Assembly (NCBI GenBank): GCA_020746105.1 | Contig: CM036617.1 | Span: forward strand, 180,014,412 to 180,078,411 | From: Trogon surrucura | Taxonomy: Eukaryota > Chordata > Aves > Trogoniformes > Trogonidae | Direction: 5' to 3' | DNA: 64,000 nt | Shown: one piece after another, positions 50,535 through 63,000 of the stretch | Numbering within the stretch: position 1 is the stretch's first letter | Layout: every line of letters begins with the position of its first letter | Position numbers and translations under genes: made by a program | Notes under the pieces: generated by a model | What the model saw: only the letters and a program-made list of their open reading frames with translations | Databases searched by the model: none | What the model was told of the DNA's origin: nothing

Positions 50535-51639
50535 CATTTTTACTACACTTATAATTTCTTCACAGAAATGGTGATCCACAAGAAACAGAGCTGTCACTGT
50601 TCCAGTTATGTTTCTTGAATTGGTAAAAATAAGACTGTTTCCATAAATTAAAAAATGACATACTGATTTCCTATGATTAATGGGTCAACTAATTCAGTCA
50701 TGTGAATTTTGATAACTACCTGGTATTCACAGAATATTCCGCAAGTTTCCGCAGCTTCTAAATCAGCTGCATATGCAAGCAGATAGCAATGATTTAATTA
50801 GAAATTTCCAAAGTCACTGAAGCTTTATCTAAGGATCAGATGAACGGGCAATGAAATCATGTCCCTTATAAAAATATGACAAGGAAGACAATAATGTCAA
50901 AATCGCAAGAATCCTCACCAGATCCATTTAATCTAGTTTCTAGCACTGCAGATCACAGAGAAAGCCAAAAGTAATTGGCACCATCTGAGAGATGAGTCCT
51001 TTAAAATCACATTTGTCCTCTTCTTAAATTCTAATAATTATAAATGGGCTGATATAACATTTCAAACATTGTGTAACTGAATGTTTTTCTTGCTTGTGAA
51101 AATGACAGCATGACCTACTATGACCCATGAGTTAGATATGTTCATTAAATTCATCTCATTTCCTCCTTGAAATCTCAGTCTTTCAGTCAGAGAACAGAAT
51201 AAATATGAGTAAAATAATAATTCCTTCAATATAAATAATAGATTGCAAATATGTGAAAGAAATGAAGGGATTACTTGAAAACTCTTCACCCAGACTGTTT
51301 ATCAAACAGATGTAGGTTACATTGTAGAGAAAGTAGGGAAAAAAATCTGTGATTAACATACAAAAAAAAGTAGCTAAATGTAATTTTTATGCAAAGACTT
51401 CAGCATCTCTTCATAAAATATTAATGTGACTATAGTTCTGTTGATCAGATGCAAGATCTGGAGAGGTCAAACCGCAAGGCTCATGTCTGATATGTGCCTT
51501 TTACCACAGCTGAATCTTTCAAATTCATGTCTTCTCTGACAATAAAAAGAAAAATCGATTTAGTAAAGTTAGTTAATATGTGAAAGCTTCCATTATCAAC
51601 CAAATACAACACAACAATACAATATGCCTAACATTGAAG
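50535..51639. other. Unassigned AT-rich sequence
   Basis: No gene or repeat was recognised. It lies between a CR1 and a probable LTR remnant. Confidence 0.55.
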
Positions 51640-51699
51640 TGCCAGAAACATCATATCACACTGACGTTGTGGAAAGAGCGTTGCACTTCTCTCACAAGA

Positions 51700-51764
51700 G
51701 ATTTATATCAATAAATCGATCTCTCACAAGCGAGAAGTGGAAATATACTTTATTGATATAAATC
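51700..51764. repeat. Perfect 16-bp inverted repeat around polyA signal
   Basis: GATTTATATCAATAAA at 51700-51715 and its exact complement at 51749-51764 enclose 33 bases. Each arm contains an AATAAA on one strand. In RNA from the minus strand the signal would lie in the stem of a hairpin. Confidence 0.9.
51749..51754 (-). promoter_or_regulatory. Putative LTR polyadenylation signal AATAAA
   Basis: This canonical AATAAA on the minus strand lies about 260 bases downstream of the TATATA candidate and is followed by GTATATTTCC. Its role depends on the LTR call. Confidence 0.45.
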
Positions 51765-52100
51765 AGCAAATTAACAAAGTTCAATGGTAAATGTGCAGTG
51801 GTTTAACAAGATTCAATGGCAATATACACTTGAGTATTTACTGCATAGAGGACTGGGTCAGACAAAACTGCTAGGGAGACCCTCCTTTTGAGTCATGATG
51901 TTCAGAGAGCAATTCCTTGCTTTCTAAACTCCTTTGTGAGAGGAGTCTAAGTGTGGCTGTATGCAGACTTAGTCCCAGACTTGGTTAAAGGTTTATGTCT
52001 GAAGGATTGTATATACTCAGTCAATCTTTTACATCACTTAGCTAAGATTTCGAAGTTTCAGTGGACTTATTCCCAATTCACTTACTGAGTATCTGCTCAT

Positions 52101-55073
52101 ACGAAGCACTTCAAAAACATTTTAAAGACTCCAATTATTTTAAAATGTTATTAATCTACTTGGAAGTCTAAAAGGAATAAATTTCCTCTTGCATCGTGCT
52201 ATTGTACTACCAATAAGGTAATGTGAATATTCCCTGGAAAATAAGTTCGAGTGTGATCTCTGACCAGTTATGATTCTGTCATTAGAGTGCTATACACCTA
52301 CCACTTTAAACAGGATTCTCTACACCATGTTGCAATAAAAGTCGAATCGTTTACTCTAACGTAAATGAAGTATGAAGTTTTTGAAAAGATTGATAATCAC
52401 ACCACGCAGGCTACATTTTGGAAGTAACCGTTTTCCCATTTATTTTTTTCATCCATCATATGTTCAGTAAATTCATCTGCCAGTGAGGGTGGAGAGGTTG
52501 AAGGTGCAGTGCATAACCATCCTTATGGACTGATCAAATATTAAGTGCTGGCTGGTTTTAGCTTTTATCTTCTTTCCATATTTGTCCTGTCCTGACTGAA
52601 ACTTTCTTGTTATAGGCACAGGATATCATGTAGTAACTACAAAATACATTCACTCTTCTTCTGGGATGATTTTGGTGAATTTTTTGTTGTAGTGAATTTA
52701 CTGTCCATTCCCTTCACAGTGCCACTATTGCCATGGACATTCACTTTAGATGAATGTTAGAGAATAATTTTTCTTTCCATGTGTTTGACCCTGTCCTGGG
52801 ACACCAAGATCAATTAGCCTTTCAGGTGGGTCCTCTGTTCTTGCTTTTCCAAAGGGGATCCTCCATAGTATTCAGCAACTATCTGGGGAAGAACTATGCT
52901 CTTAAATTAGCTCGAAAATACTTTAGTGTGTGGTGTTTTTTTGTTTTGTTTTGTGGGGTCTTTTTGTTTTGTTTTTTTTACTGATTCTCAAATGTTTATT
53001 TGCATTATAAGTAAGTTGATTTGGAGAAATGGGCTGTACTCTGCCACGTCTGTTATGAGAAGCATCCTGAGAAGATTGATGACAAACCATTGCAGGCATT
53101 TACACTGTGATTGTGCAGTCCCTGGTTTATTTTGCTACTGCTCTTCAACACAGCCACTTGATGTTTTCCTTACACATTGCTGCTGTTGCTGCAACAAACA
53201 ATTTGCTGACTGAGCTCAAGAATCACTCGGACGGTGAAGGAAAAGGAGGTGCCAGAAAACATTGACACTCTTCTCGACCTAGAGGTATGGCCAGGAGATG
53301 GCTGCAAGGCATGTGTTATATTGCAGTCCCTTGTTTTATCTCAGTGGTTCCTGGCAACTCCACAATGCATGTTGCCAGCTCTTTTAGCAATTAGTAACAT
53401 GTTTGATCATATTATATCCTGCATAGCTGTATGCAGGCTAATTTTCAGCTGCCTGCTAACAATATTCTGTGTCTCACAGGCTGGAGCAGCCTTTCTCAGA
53501 CTGCAGACAGCCACTGCTTGACAATAGCCAGACTATTGCACCGCAATCTGCTCGTGCTCACTAGCTCCAGCAAGCATCTTGCTGTCCACCTGAAACAACA
53601 CATAGCTTTTGAACTGCCACTTGGAGTATCCAAAGCCACATTTTAGCTCTTCCAAATGCAATGTCATTCATATAGGAGCAAAACATAGTGCTTATGGTAA
53701 TGGAAGGAGGGGTTGCACCCTTGAAAGCTGTAACTCAGGAGTATGTAGGCACTATGGTAGAAAAATAACCGACTCTGAAGCGACACTTAGAAGGCTAAAA
53801 TAATTCTTATTGAGTATCGGGAAAAAGTGATAAACATTCCCATGCCTGAAAATAGTATTAGAGTTACCATTATCAGAACGTTGTGTTGGAGACCTTGTTT
53901 TTATTCTTTAAAAAGCTGCTGAAAATTTGATGAAAGGAAAAGAACTGCAAGGGTTCTGAATGCTGTAAAACACCTTGTTCTGAGAGGTATTTCTTGTTTA
54001 CCCAAGAGAAGTTAAGAGATGATGAAATGTATCTGTGCAGGGAAGGGATTTTTAACTGCTGACAGTAAAAGGAGACAATATAATCAAAAGGTCAGATGTT
54101 AAAGTTGTTTAGACTGAAAATATGCAGAAACCTAAGTACCGAGAGAAATAACAAAAAAACTGTGGCAAAATCTAAAATTTTTGAAATTAAGAGCCGACAT
54201 CCATATCTAATAAAGACAGTCAATTCAAGGCACACATTTTAAGAATCAGTTGATAGAATTGTGCAGCTGGTGCTAACTAAATATTAAACACTGTATAAAA
54301 GTTGTGTGGCTCGATAGCAAGAAATCCCCAAAGAGCTGCAGAAAATCCAAAGGTAATAAGCACCAGACACTATTCTCACAATGACCATCCTTATGATCTC
54401 CATAAGGCTGTTTCTTTAGTTTGCCTTGTTCTAAAACAGAGTATGTGATTAGCTTTGCCCTCTTCTCTTCCAAGAACATGAATGGCCATCAATTTCTTTC
54501 TGACAGCAATATAGATTCACCATTTTACTAAGTTTTTTCCATGGAAATGAAATACTAGTTTGACTATATAATGCAATATCCCACAGCTGATGGAGATAGG
54601 GATGATCTGTCAGGATACATAAACATTGACATGCAGTGCAACAGTCTAAAGACAAAATCAAGATTATGGTCAGAACTGCATTTGAAATCATCAGTTAAAA
54701 GGCAAAAACCTGAAGACTGGAAGCATAATACACATTTCTGTGAACTCGCTTACTGTTCTATTTACCCTCAATTAAAGAAACACTACAAAAGCAAAAATAT
54801 AAACCAAAGGGATTCACTTAGTTGGGATATCAACACAACCATTGTTCAGAGTATAGACTGAGACTTGAAGAGGGCTAGAAGGAGGGAGGGGTTGTTAAAG
54901 AGATGACTGGGTCACCAACGCAAGCATGTGTTCCAATTCTGCTTATATACTAGGACATCAGATTCAGGAAGCCTGTCATATACAGATTTAGTCTAGGAAA
55001 TGTTCAAAGGCATGCGCTGGATTTTTTCACATTAGGGCTACAGTAAGAAAAACTCGGTTTTTATATAAAAGCC
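52101..55073. other. Unassigned sequence
   Basis: Overlapping short plus-strand frames occur at 52754-53803 and a 96-codon frame at 54571-54861; none has a recognisable domain. CTGTGTCTCACAG at about 53469-53480 resembles a splice acceptor, but no consistent exon structure follows. The interval may include the missing U3 of the preceding LTR remnant. Confidence 0.5.
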
Positions 55074-56634
55074 CAGCTAAAGGACATCCATAAATCCGTG
55101 GGTCCAGACGGGATGCATCCACGGGTGCTGAGGGAGCTGGCTGATGTCATTGCTGGACCACTCTCCATCATCTTTGCCAAGTCTTGGGAGACGGGAGAGG
55201 TGCCTGAGGACTGGAGGGAAGCAAATGTCACTCCAGTCTTCAAAAAGGGCAAGAAGGAGGACCCGGGTAACTATAGACCGGTCAGCCTCACCTCCATTCC
55301 TGGGAAAGTGATGGAATGACTTATCCTTGGTGGCATCTCAAGGTATATCAGGGATAAGAGGGTCATTAGAGACAGTCAACATGGCTTCACCAAAGGGAAG
55401 TCGTGCTTGACTAACCTCATAGCCTTTTATGAGGATATAACAAGGTGGATAGATGATGGCAGAGCGGTGGATGTGGTCTACCTTGACTTCAGTAAAGCAT
55501 TTGACACAGTCTCCCACAGCATCCTTGCTGCTAAACTGCAGAAGTGTGGTCTAGACTCCCGGGTAGTGAGGTGGACTGTGAACTGGCTAAGGGGAAGAAG
55601 CCAAAGAGTTGTGGTCAATGGGGCAGAGTCTGGTTGGAGACCTGTATCCAGTGGAGTCTCTCAAGGGTCGGTACTGGGACCAGTATTATTCAATATATTC
55701 ATCGATGACTTGGATGAGGGACTAGAGAGTACTATCAGCAAGTTTGCTGATGACACCAAACTGGGAGGAGTGGCTGACACACCAGAAGGCTGTGCTGTCA
55801 TCCAGCGAGACCTGGACAGGCTGGAGGGTTGGGCGGGGAAAAATTTAATGAAATATAACAAGGGTAAATGTAGGGTCTTACATCTGGGTAGGAACAACCC
55901 CAGGTTCCAGTATAAGTTGGGGAATGACTTATTAGAGAGTAGTGTAGGGGAAAGGGACCTGGGAGTCTTGGTGGACAGCAGGATGACCATGAGCCAGCAG
56001 TGTGCCCTTGTGGCCAGGAAGGCCAATGGCATCCTGGGGTGTATTAGAAGGGGGGTGGTTAGTAGGTCGAGAGAGGTTCTCCTTCCCCTCTACTCTGCCC
56101 TGGTGAGACCCCATCTGGAATACTGTGTCCAGTTCTGGGCCCCTCAGTTCAAGAAAGACAGGGAACTGCTGGAGAGAGTCCAGCACAGGGCAACTAGGAT
56201 GATGAAGGGAGTGGAGCATCTCCCTTATGAGAAAAGACTGAGGGAGCTGGGGCTCTTTAGTTTGGAGAGGAGGAGGCTGAGGGGTGACCTCATTAATGTT
56301 TACAAATATATCAAGGGTGAGTGTCACAAGGATGGAGCCAGGCTCTTCTCGGTGACAACCACTGATAGGACAAGGGGTAATGGGCTGAAACTGGAACATA
56401 AGAGGTTCCGCTTAAACTCGAGAAGAAACTTCTTCTCAGTGAGGGTGACGGAGCCCTGGAACAGGCTGCCCAGAGAGGTTGTGGAGTCTCCTTCTCTGGA
56501 GACATTCAAGACCTGCCTGGACACATTCCTGTGTGGCATAGTCTAGGCGTTCCTGCTCTGGCAGGGGGATTGGACTTGATGATCTTTCAAGGTCCCTTCC
56601 AATCCGTAACATTCTATGATTCTATGATTCTATG
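55074..56634 (+). mobile_element. Young CR1 LINE, longest copy, 5'-truncated
   Basis: The 1.56-kb plus-strand CR1 starts within the reverse-transcriptase region of ORF2 and runs to three ATTCTATG octamers at 56611-56634. The endonuclease domain and ORF1 are missing through 5' truncation. The 3' untranslated part includes GGACTTGATGATCTTTCAAG and GGTCCCTTCCAATCC. It is about 97% identical over its last 390 bases to the 6.7-kb copy by hand count, in the same orientation 49 kb away. No clear target-site duplication was seen, which is common for CR1. Confidence 0.96.
55077..56546 (+). pseudogene. CR1 ORF2 reverse-transcriptase remnant, one stop
   Basis: One continuous frame covers the polymerase and C-terminal domain of the CR1 ORF2 protein, which copies CR1 RNA into DNA at a nicked target. 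In order: [25 protein letters not shown] and [12 protein letters not shown]; then TGA at 55317-55319, probably from TGG. The frame resumes through [14 protein letters not shown] (about 55480-55520), [16 protein letters not shown] (about 55653-55700), the catalytic FADD at 55743-55754, [34 protein letters not shown], and the end [13 protein letters not shown]. After the stop, 408 sense codons are uninterrupted. The start is absent because the element is truncated, so the fragment cannot encode a functional element. Confidence 0.93.
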
Positions 56635-59094
56635 AAATGACTTTTCAAAGCAAATATCAGGTTATCTAATATCTCAAAAGATAACCAATTCACTACTTTA
56701 GAACTCTTAACAAAGGTATCACAAAGTGATTTGGACTGTCATGATGCTGTCAGTTTTGAAATATTATCTGCATATATAAAACCAGAAGAAAACAAGCTAA
56801 ACAATTTCACTAGTTCTTTTTAGATGCACTGCTGCAAGGTTTCTTAGCAAAAAAACCAGCAATTTTGCTTTTATTTGTGCTCAGCAAAACCTTACAATAT
56901 TTCTTACAAAACTGTCAAATAAATTTCCTTGCAACAGAAGCTTTCATTAAACTATGTTGGCTAGTAAGACAATTACGTGAAATCAGTCAAAGGGCAGAGA
57001 TTAAGTTACTTGTTGTTAGAAAACTTCCAAAACACATGTTTTCTAAAAAAATCCCTAAGAATATTTGTACTGTGACAGTTATTGGGATGGAATGTGCTAG
57101 GGGCAGAGCTAGATCTCCTATCAGTGAGAAATACTGGAAATCAGGAATGAGTGTCCAATATGATCCGATAGTAAAGCAACAGATATCAAATCTCTTTCTC
57201 TGTAGAGAAAGAGGAATGACAAAAAACTTGTTCTAGCAAAATTAGTTGAACAACATTACCAAGCTTTACAGTCAAATTTCACTTTAGATATGAAATATCT
57301 GAGTAAGTTCTAAACTTTGTGTAATTAAAGACTGCTTTGTGGAGAGAGGATGAGGTAGCAAGTGCTGATAAACTATTCAGCAAATGGTAAATACTGAAAA
57401 AAATACAAAAAAAATGCTCATTGGCAAATTGTTCAGTACTATTTAGTATAGATAAGCCTGGTCTGCCCAGCATATTAATGTACAGCTTAGGGCTCCAAAG
57501 CCTGTCCTGCAGGCAGCGCTTGTGGGTAGCATGGATGTCCTTGGAGCACTGTCTCATGGCTCAGTGCATCTTGCTCTGAGCAATTCTACTTTGCAAGGAC
57601 AACTGTAATTTAGTGCCAGATGACACTTATTTTTACACATCAGCATAGGATAGCTAAAATAAATAGTTCCTTCTTTTGTAAATAATTGTGCTGAAGTCAG
57701 TGTTATCTATCTAAGTAGTTACTGCTCGGAGCAAATAAGGATTTCCCTTTTGTCATAATAAAACAATCAACATGTGATGAATAGTAACAGGAATTCAAAA
57801 TGCTTGACTTGAAGCCTAGATGAACTGAACGTTTGTATTCAACCTGGAAATTATCAAAGCAGATCTGACTTTGACAGTTTGAATACTATTGATACTGACA
57901 TGTTGAAACAGCAACGTACAGCTCTCACATTCCATGAAACCCTGTGCTACAGAGTCATAAATAAGTTGCTGTATTTTTAGAAAGATTGTTATCCAGAGAA
58001 CGGGGATGACATCTCACAACACACAATCCCAAACCAGTCCAATTAATAAGCAGGTGACCAACGTCAAAAGTCCCTAAAATGGGGACAACGCGGCTCTGCT
58101 AAATTCAAGACATTTATCAAACTGTCTCACAGAAGTACTGTTAATCTAAATGTGTCTGGTTTAAAGTGCTGGTAATTTATTTGGCTGTTTCATCACTTGT
58201 GAAGTTTGTGCCATTAGTATTTAATCATCTTAGATTCATAATCATCCTCCCTTCCTGCAATATACCTCAAGGACAATAAAAGTCCTGCAATTCTGTCTTT
58301 ATGCTTCCTTTTTCCCTTCAGTCTTAACTGATGAAGAAGCATTTTAAAGATATTTTGTGCTGCATTCTGCAAGGCTGTAACTTCTGGTATTGTGAGGACA
58401 TTTTCACTTGGAAAGGCAGAACTTTTTAGTTGCACAACATTATGTTTTCATTCTCAAATTTCTTTATTTTTCTCCTGTAGATCTCTCTCAGTTGATCCTG
58501 GAAGCAATGACTACTGAAATTCACACCAGAGACTTGCCAGATAATACATATTTGAGTATTACATATTTCAGATTCTCTGAGCAGTATCCTTATGCTGATT
58601 CTTTGAAATGTCAATGCAGATTAAATCAGTCAGCTTGTGTTCTTTTGGAAGAGAGGTGTCTGCATGGGGCTTACTAATGACCTCAGGAAGGAGCATTAGT
58701 GTGCAGGAAGAAAAAGAGGGAAGATAAGCAGGTTCCCAGAAATGACCTGAGAAAATGTACTAAGCCATTCTGAAACACTGGGCCTATTGGTACTGAATGA
58801 CTGACCATGTGAAAAGGAAAGTACAAAGGAATTTGTGATAGAGTATGTCACATGCACAGGTTGAGGATGAGAGGGGATACAATTCTCCCTTCCCCTGAGC
58901 TCCCAGAGGACTATCTACAGTATGGAGAAGGCAGATCAGAGACAGACCCGTTTCTGCAAGGCCCTCCAGCTGTGTCAACATATGTAAATACATTCACTCA
59001 TATTACATTTTCAAGTCCCACCTATAGCCAAAAAATACTTTTTTTAGAGAAAATGAAAATGCAGAAAGAAATAGAAGCGTATTTGGGAATATGT
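56635..59094. other. Unassigned sequence
   Basis: Frames of 123 codons (56865-57236, plus) and 92 codons (57279-57557, minus) have no recognisable domain. TTATTTTTCTCCTGTAG at about 58464-58480 is a good acceptor-like sequence, and the frame after it is open to 58677, but no matching donor or homology supports an exon. Confidence 0.5.
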
Positions 59095-60019
59095 TGTTAC
59101 AGTTTGAGCCCACCCAACTGGCAACAAAGAACCATGCAACCACTCACACTCCTACCCCCTCCTTTTTGGAATGGGGAAGAGAAAATTTAATAAAAGGCTT
59201 AGGGATTGAGATTAAGGACAAGGAGGACTCACCACTTACGGTCACAGACAAACACTGCAGTAGACTTGGGAAGAAAGCATCAATTTAAACACCAAAACCA
59301 ATCACCAGTTTACCAGTCAGTTAGACCAGTGTAGGGTAGTGAAAATATAAAAACCTTCTTCCCAGCAGGGGATGAAGGCTGTGATTTGTCCATTATGCAT
59401 TGTCCATGCTGCTCCTTCCTCCCTGAGTAGAGGACTCCTCACAGTCTTCCCTTGCTCCAACATTCTGTCCCTCTCATGGGAGACAATCCTCCTCTAACTT
59501 CTCCAACGTGAGTCCTTCCCACAAATGTGGGTCTCTGCTGCAGACTGCAATCCTAACAATGAGCTGCTCCAGCTGGGCTTCCCTCAGAGTCACAGAATGC
59601 TTTAGGCATGATCCTCTGCTCCAATGTGAGGTCTTCCACAGGTTGCTGCATCCTGGGTTGTTCGCCACTGTCAATCTGTTCTTCAGAGTCTCAGATCATC
59701 TCACCATGGGCCTCAAAGAAATCTCTGCTCTGGTCGTCTTCTCTCTCTTCTTCCTCATTGATGTTGGTGACATTACAGCAGCTCCTTTCACCTCCCTCTC
59801 CTCTCCAAAACAAAGCACTCTCCAACACAAAGGGATGGAAGTTGCCTAACAGCTTTTCCTTCTTAAATATGTTGATTGCAAAGGCACTGATTGGCTCAGC
59901 CCTGACCAGAGGTGTGTCCAACTTTTACCTGGGGTGGGGGAGGTTCTGAAAGTTTTGCATGGGAGACACCCCCATAGCCTAACTGCTACCAAAAAGCCCC
60001 ACCAGACACAAATCCAACA
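59095..60019 (-). mobile_element. Solo LTR, second endogenous retrovirus family
   Basis: The element of about 925 bp reads TGTTGGATTTGTGTCTGGTG at its minus-strand start (60019) and CTCAAACTGTAACA at its end (59095), giving TG..CA termini. It resembles the long avian LTR family that begins TGTTGGGTTTGTGTGGCA and ends TGGG..CTCAAACCACAACA, from familiarity with that family rather than alignment. A TATTTAAG (59869-59862) or a TTTATAT (near 59350) could be the TATA box. ATTAAA at 59191-59186 is the polyadenylation signal candidate, 92 bases before the end. No internal retroviral genes adjoin it. I found no convincing target-site duplication (ATGT left, CTGT right), so it is fairly old or the ends are slightly misplaced. 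Confidence 0.75.
59186..59191 (-). promoter_or_regulatory. LTR polyadenylation signal ATTAAA
   Basis: ATTAAA on the minus strand lies about 90 bases from the LTR end and is followed by a T/C-rich U5-like segment. Confidence 0.55.
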
Positions 60020-63000
60020 CTGTTATCATGATGTCAGGACTCCAACAGAAGAAGGACTGTGCAGAGAGAAGTGGTTTCCATAAGCAGTTCATGCTACAAA
60101 TGATAGATGTATTTCACCAGTATCAAAAATCTTGAACATGTCCCAAAAGGTTAAAATGAACTTTAGTTATGAAAACTTTACTTTCATTCCATAGAATCAA
60201 AATTGCTTCTTGTTTCACTTATGTTTCTCCATAAGAGAGAAAACCTAAGCTGTTTTTTTCCTGGGCCGCTACTGAAAATGAAGATGTAAGTCAGAAGCCT
60301 CAGTGTTGGTTAAATTGACTCATTGATATTGTATCAGTATTATACGACTGTCAGGAGCACTGTTAAGAATCAATTGGTAAGACTTCTGATGTTGATTTTT
60401 GGATAATTTTACATAGCCTACTTTTAAAGAAGCATTCATTCTTTTTTTCAGCAAAATGTCTCATATGCTCAAAGAAGGGTAAATTATTTGAGCAGAGCCT
60501 ATCTTGAGAGTGGGAACTGAAGAAATGCAAACCACTGCTGTAACCAAAAAGGGTTAGGAAGCACACCAGTGTTGTCAGGCATCAGAAAAAAATCCTATCT
60601 GATGCTCTAAGACTCTTGTAAGTGTTCTTCATCTCTATAGACATTTAACTCCTGATTCAAGGAGAATTCTCAGTCTTCACAAGTTTCAGAATATTGATGT
60701 GAAAGACTAACCTGCTCATCTTTTAACTGTTCTTTTCAGCAGAGCAGCTAGACTGCAAATAAAGAATAGGACCTGAACCTTGTCTGCACTGTGAACCCAA
60801 TAAACTAATTTGGCAGTGAAAAAAGCTTGAGCAACAGCTATTTCTTACCAGCTTGGAGGCCTCCTTCTCTGAATAATTTTCTAGAAGTGTGGAGGAAACA
60901 AACCACAGTCTTGCATGTTTGTGTTGTAAAGTCCAGCTGAAAAAACATTTACAGGGTACTATTCCACTCATTACATTAGCTTGTAGTGATTGATACCAGC
61001 CAACACTATTTAGAAAATCTTGTTCTGAACAGGGATTAAAATATGTAGGTTTTGCAAGTGGTATCTGACAGCTACTTCTACTAAGAAACACTCATGTGTC
61101 ACTTCAACCTGTGTTTGAGATGATGTTTATGTCCAGAGTTGTAAAGATATTTAGGAACATCTATGGCAATGGAAAACTTTTTGAAATGCAGAGCTGCCCA
61201 GCTTCTGTTGAAGAACATCACTAAAAGAGCTACCAAAGAGCTCAAACAATATCACAGCTATTGCTATTTCACTGTTAGATACATTATTGCTTGTCTTCCT
61301 GCTTTGTTTTAAGTGAATTTTCCCTACTTGGAAAAGAAAAATAATGGCACTTCTGTCTAGATTCATTATTTTTAAAGATATGTCTTCTATGTTTTGCTCA
61401 AATACACAGGTAGCTTACACATATTGCACGTTTCCATTTGAGATAATTGGATCCTTTTCGGAGATCTGGCCCAAAGAGGCAGATCATCTGATCCATCTTG
61501 ATATGACTAAGCATGAAGCATAACCATTTTAGTTTCTGTAGGCCGTCAACAACAACAGAAGTTTCTCTAGAAAGCCATTTAACCTCAGAAACTGCAGATG
61601 ACCATCTAGAGCAGCTGTTGTCACCATTTACTAGGTAGGGAGGCTGAAGTGACTAAACTTTGTATAGGTACTCAAGAATCTTGAGTTTAGCTTCTTTTTG
61701 CATCTCTAGGGAGCTAGGCATCTGTTTCAAGTGCTTTGTTGTGGGAATGCACAGAAGAATATGCTCTACTGATTTCCCGCATTGTGCCCCAGGTACAACC
61801 TTAGTGCCTTGTCAGCTTGAAATGCTAAGTTTCAGGACAGAAATTTTAAGCTGTGTGACCTGTAATGCAGCACTGCTCACAAAACTTGTACTGAAAAAAA
61901 AGATAAGATGATAGTGCTACAAAGCAAAGACATAGTTTCCTGTGTAAAAAATGTTTCATGCCATAGATAGAATTATAGATTAATTGATTTTATCTCCTTT
62001 CTAATGTAAAAATAAATTAGTATATAAACAAATTCTTCCTACCTCAGAATTTTTATATCTCAATGCATACCTGCAGTGCATTTGAGAAGACAGCTCATAT
62101 TACTTTTAATCACTCCTTGTTCATCACGATCATTTAATTGAATGAAATCCCTCTCATTCATTCTACAATATTTCTGAAATTAAACATCACATAAACTGAC
62201 GCATAACAATCTCAAGGAAATTCACAACTTGCTATTAGCCTGTGTCACTATATCAGGAAATACATTTGTCACTTCATTTTCAACAGAGTTGTGGGAACAA
62301 ATTAGATTTTAACTATTTGCACCATGGCAATATGTGGTATTAAGCAATGTTATTTACGTATTTTGTATATATTTTTTTCTGAAGTAATCTAATTTTCTAA
62401 ATGTAAGAGAGATTTATAGGCTTCTTTTGAGATGATCTTGATGCCCAGAGATGAAAATATATGTATTTTCATTGTCATATTTACTCTATGGGATATCAGA
62501 ATCACCTTTAGCCCCAAATCCTTTGCAGCAAGCATCTGTCTCATTAAAAGAGTTTTTTAAATGATCACATGTTTGAGATTACAGGAAAATCTCAGATCTT
62601 CTGTTAGTCAGAAGAGTATCTTGTATTATTAAGAGTCTGTACTACAGGAAGATGGTAGGGCCCAGTGGATACAGAATACACATGTTCTTTTTGCAGTTAG
62701 ACTATGCAGCCCTTGTCTGACTTTGAAAGAAGTACTTCAGATCTTTCTGTGTTAGAGAGGTCTGTATACTGTTCTTATCATCACAGTTTGGAGCAGCTGC
62801 CAGTAAGACATTAAAGAAGTAATTACACATCTGTTTCTCATCCTTTGAAGAGTGAGAAGTATGTTAGTGGAGTGTTTGATTTGCATTTTTTGTATGCATA
62901 TTTCTACAGGTTCATATTAGAAGGGATAAAGCCAAAAAAGCACCTCTTGCATGTCACAGAGTTGTGAAATTTGCCCCTGGGAGTACATTTCCAAGTCTCA

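Larger units (their letters stand above)
51640..52100 (-). mobile_element. Probable LTR remnant of an endogenous retrovirus
   Basis: Read on the minus strand, the order is TATATA (52017-52012), a transcribed-type region including GAGGGTCTCCCTAGCAG, then AATAAA (51754-51749) and a U5-like segment ending near 51640. The resemblance to an avian ERV LTR is from general familiarity rather than alignment. The AATAAA sits in a perfect 16-bp inverted repeat. The right end (start of U3) was not found and may lie beyond 52100. No target-site duplication was identified and no internal retroviral sequence adjoins. Confidence 0.45.

Noticed and set aside
53460..53646. Acceptor-like CTCACAG with open frame after it
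   Set aside because: Several overlapping frames are equally open and none shows protein-like conservation signals.
55661..56539. Long minus-strand frames antisense to the CR1 at 55 kb
   Set aside because: They are shadows of the sense reverse-transcriptase frame. The same frames recur antisense to the CR1 copies at 6.7 and 50 kb, which explains their similarity to each other.
58464..58677. Acceptor-like TTTCTCCTGTAG followed by about 65 open codons
   Set aside because: There is no partner exon, donor or family match. Kept only as a note in the surrounding interval.
59474..59949. Overlapping frames on both strands inside the second LTR
   Set aside because: LTR sequence of moderate GC content opens several frames by chance. 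No retroviral protein similarity is seen.
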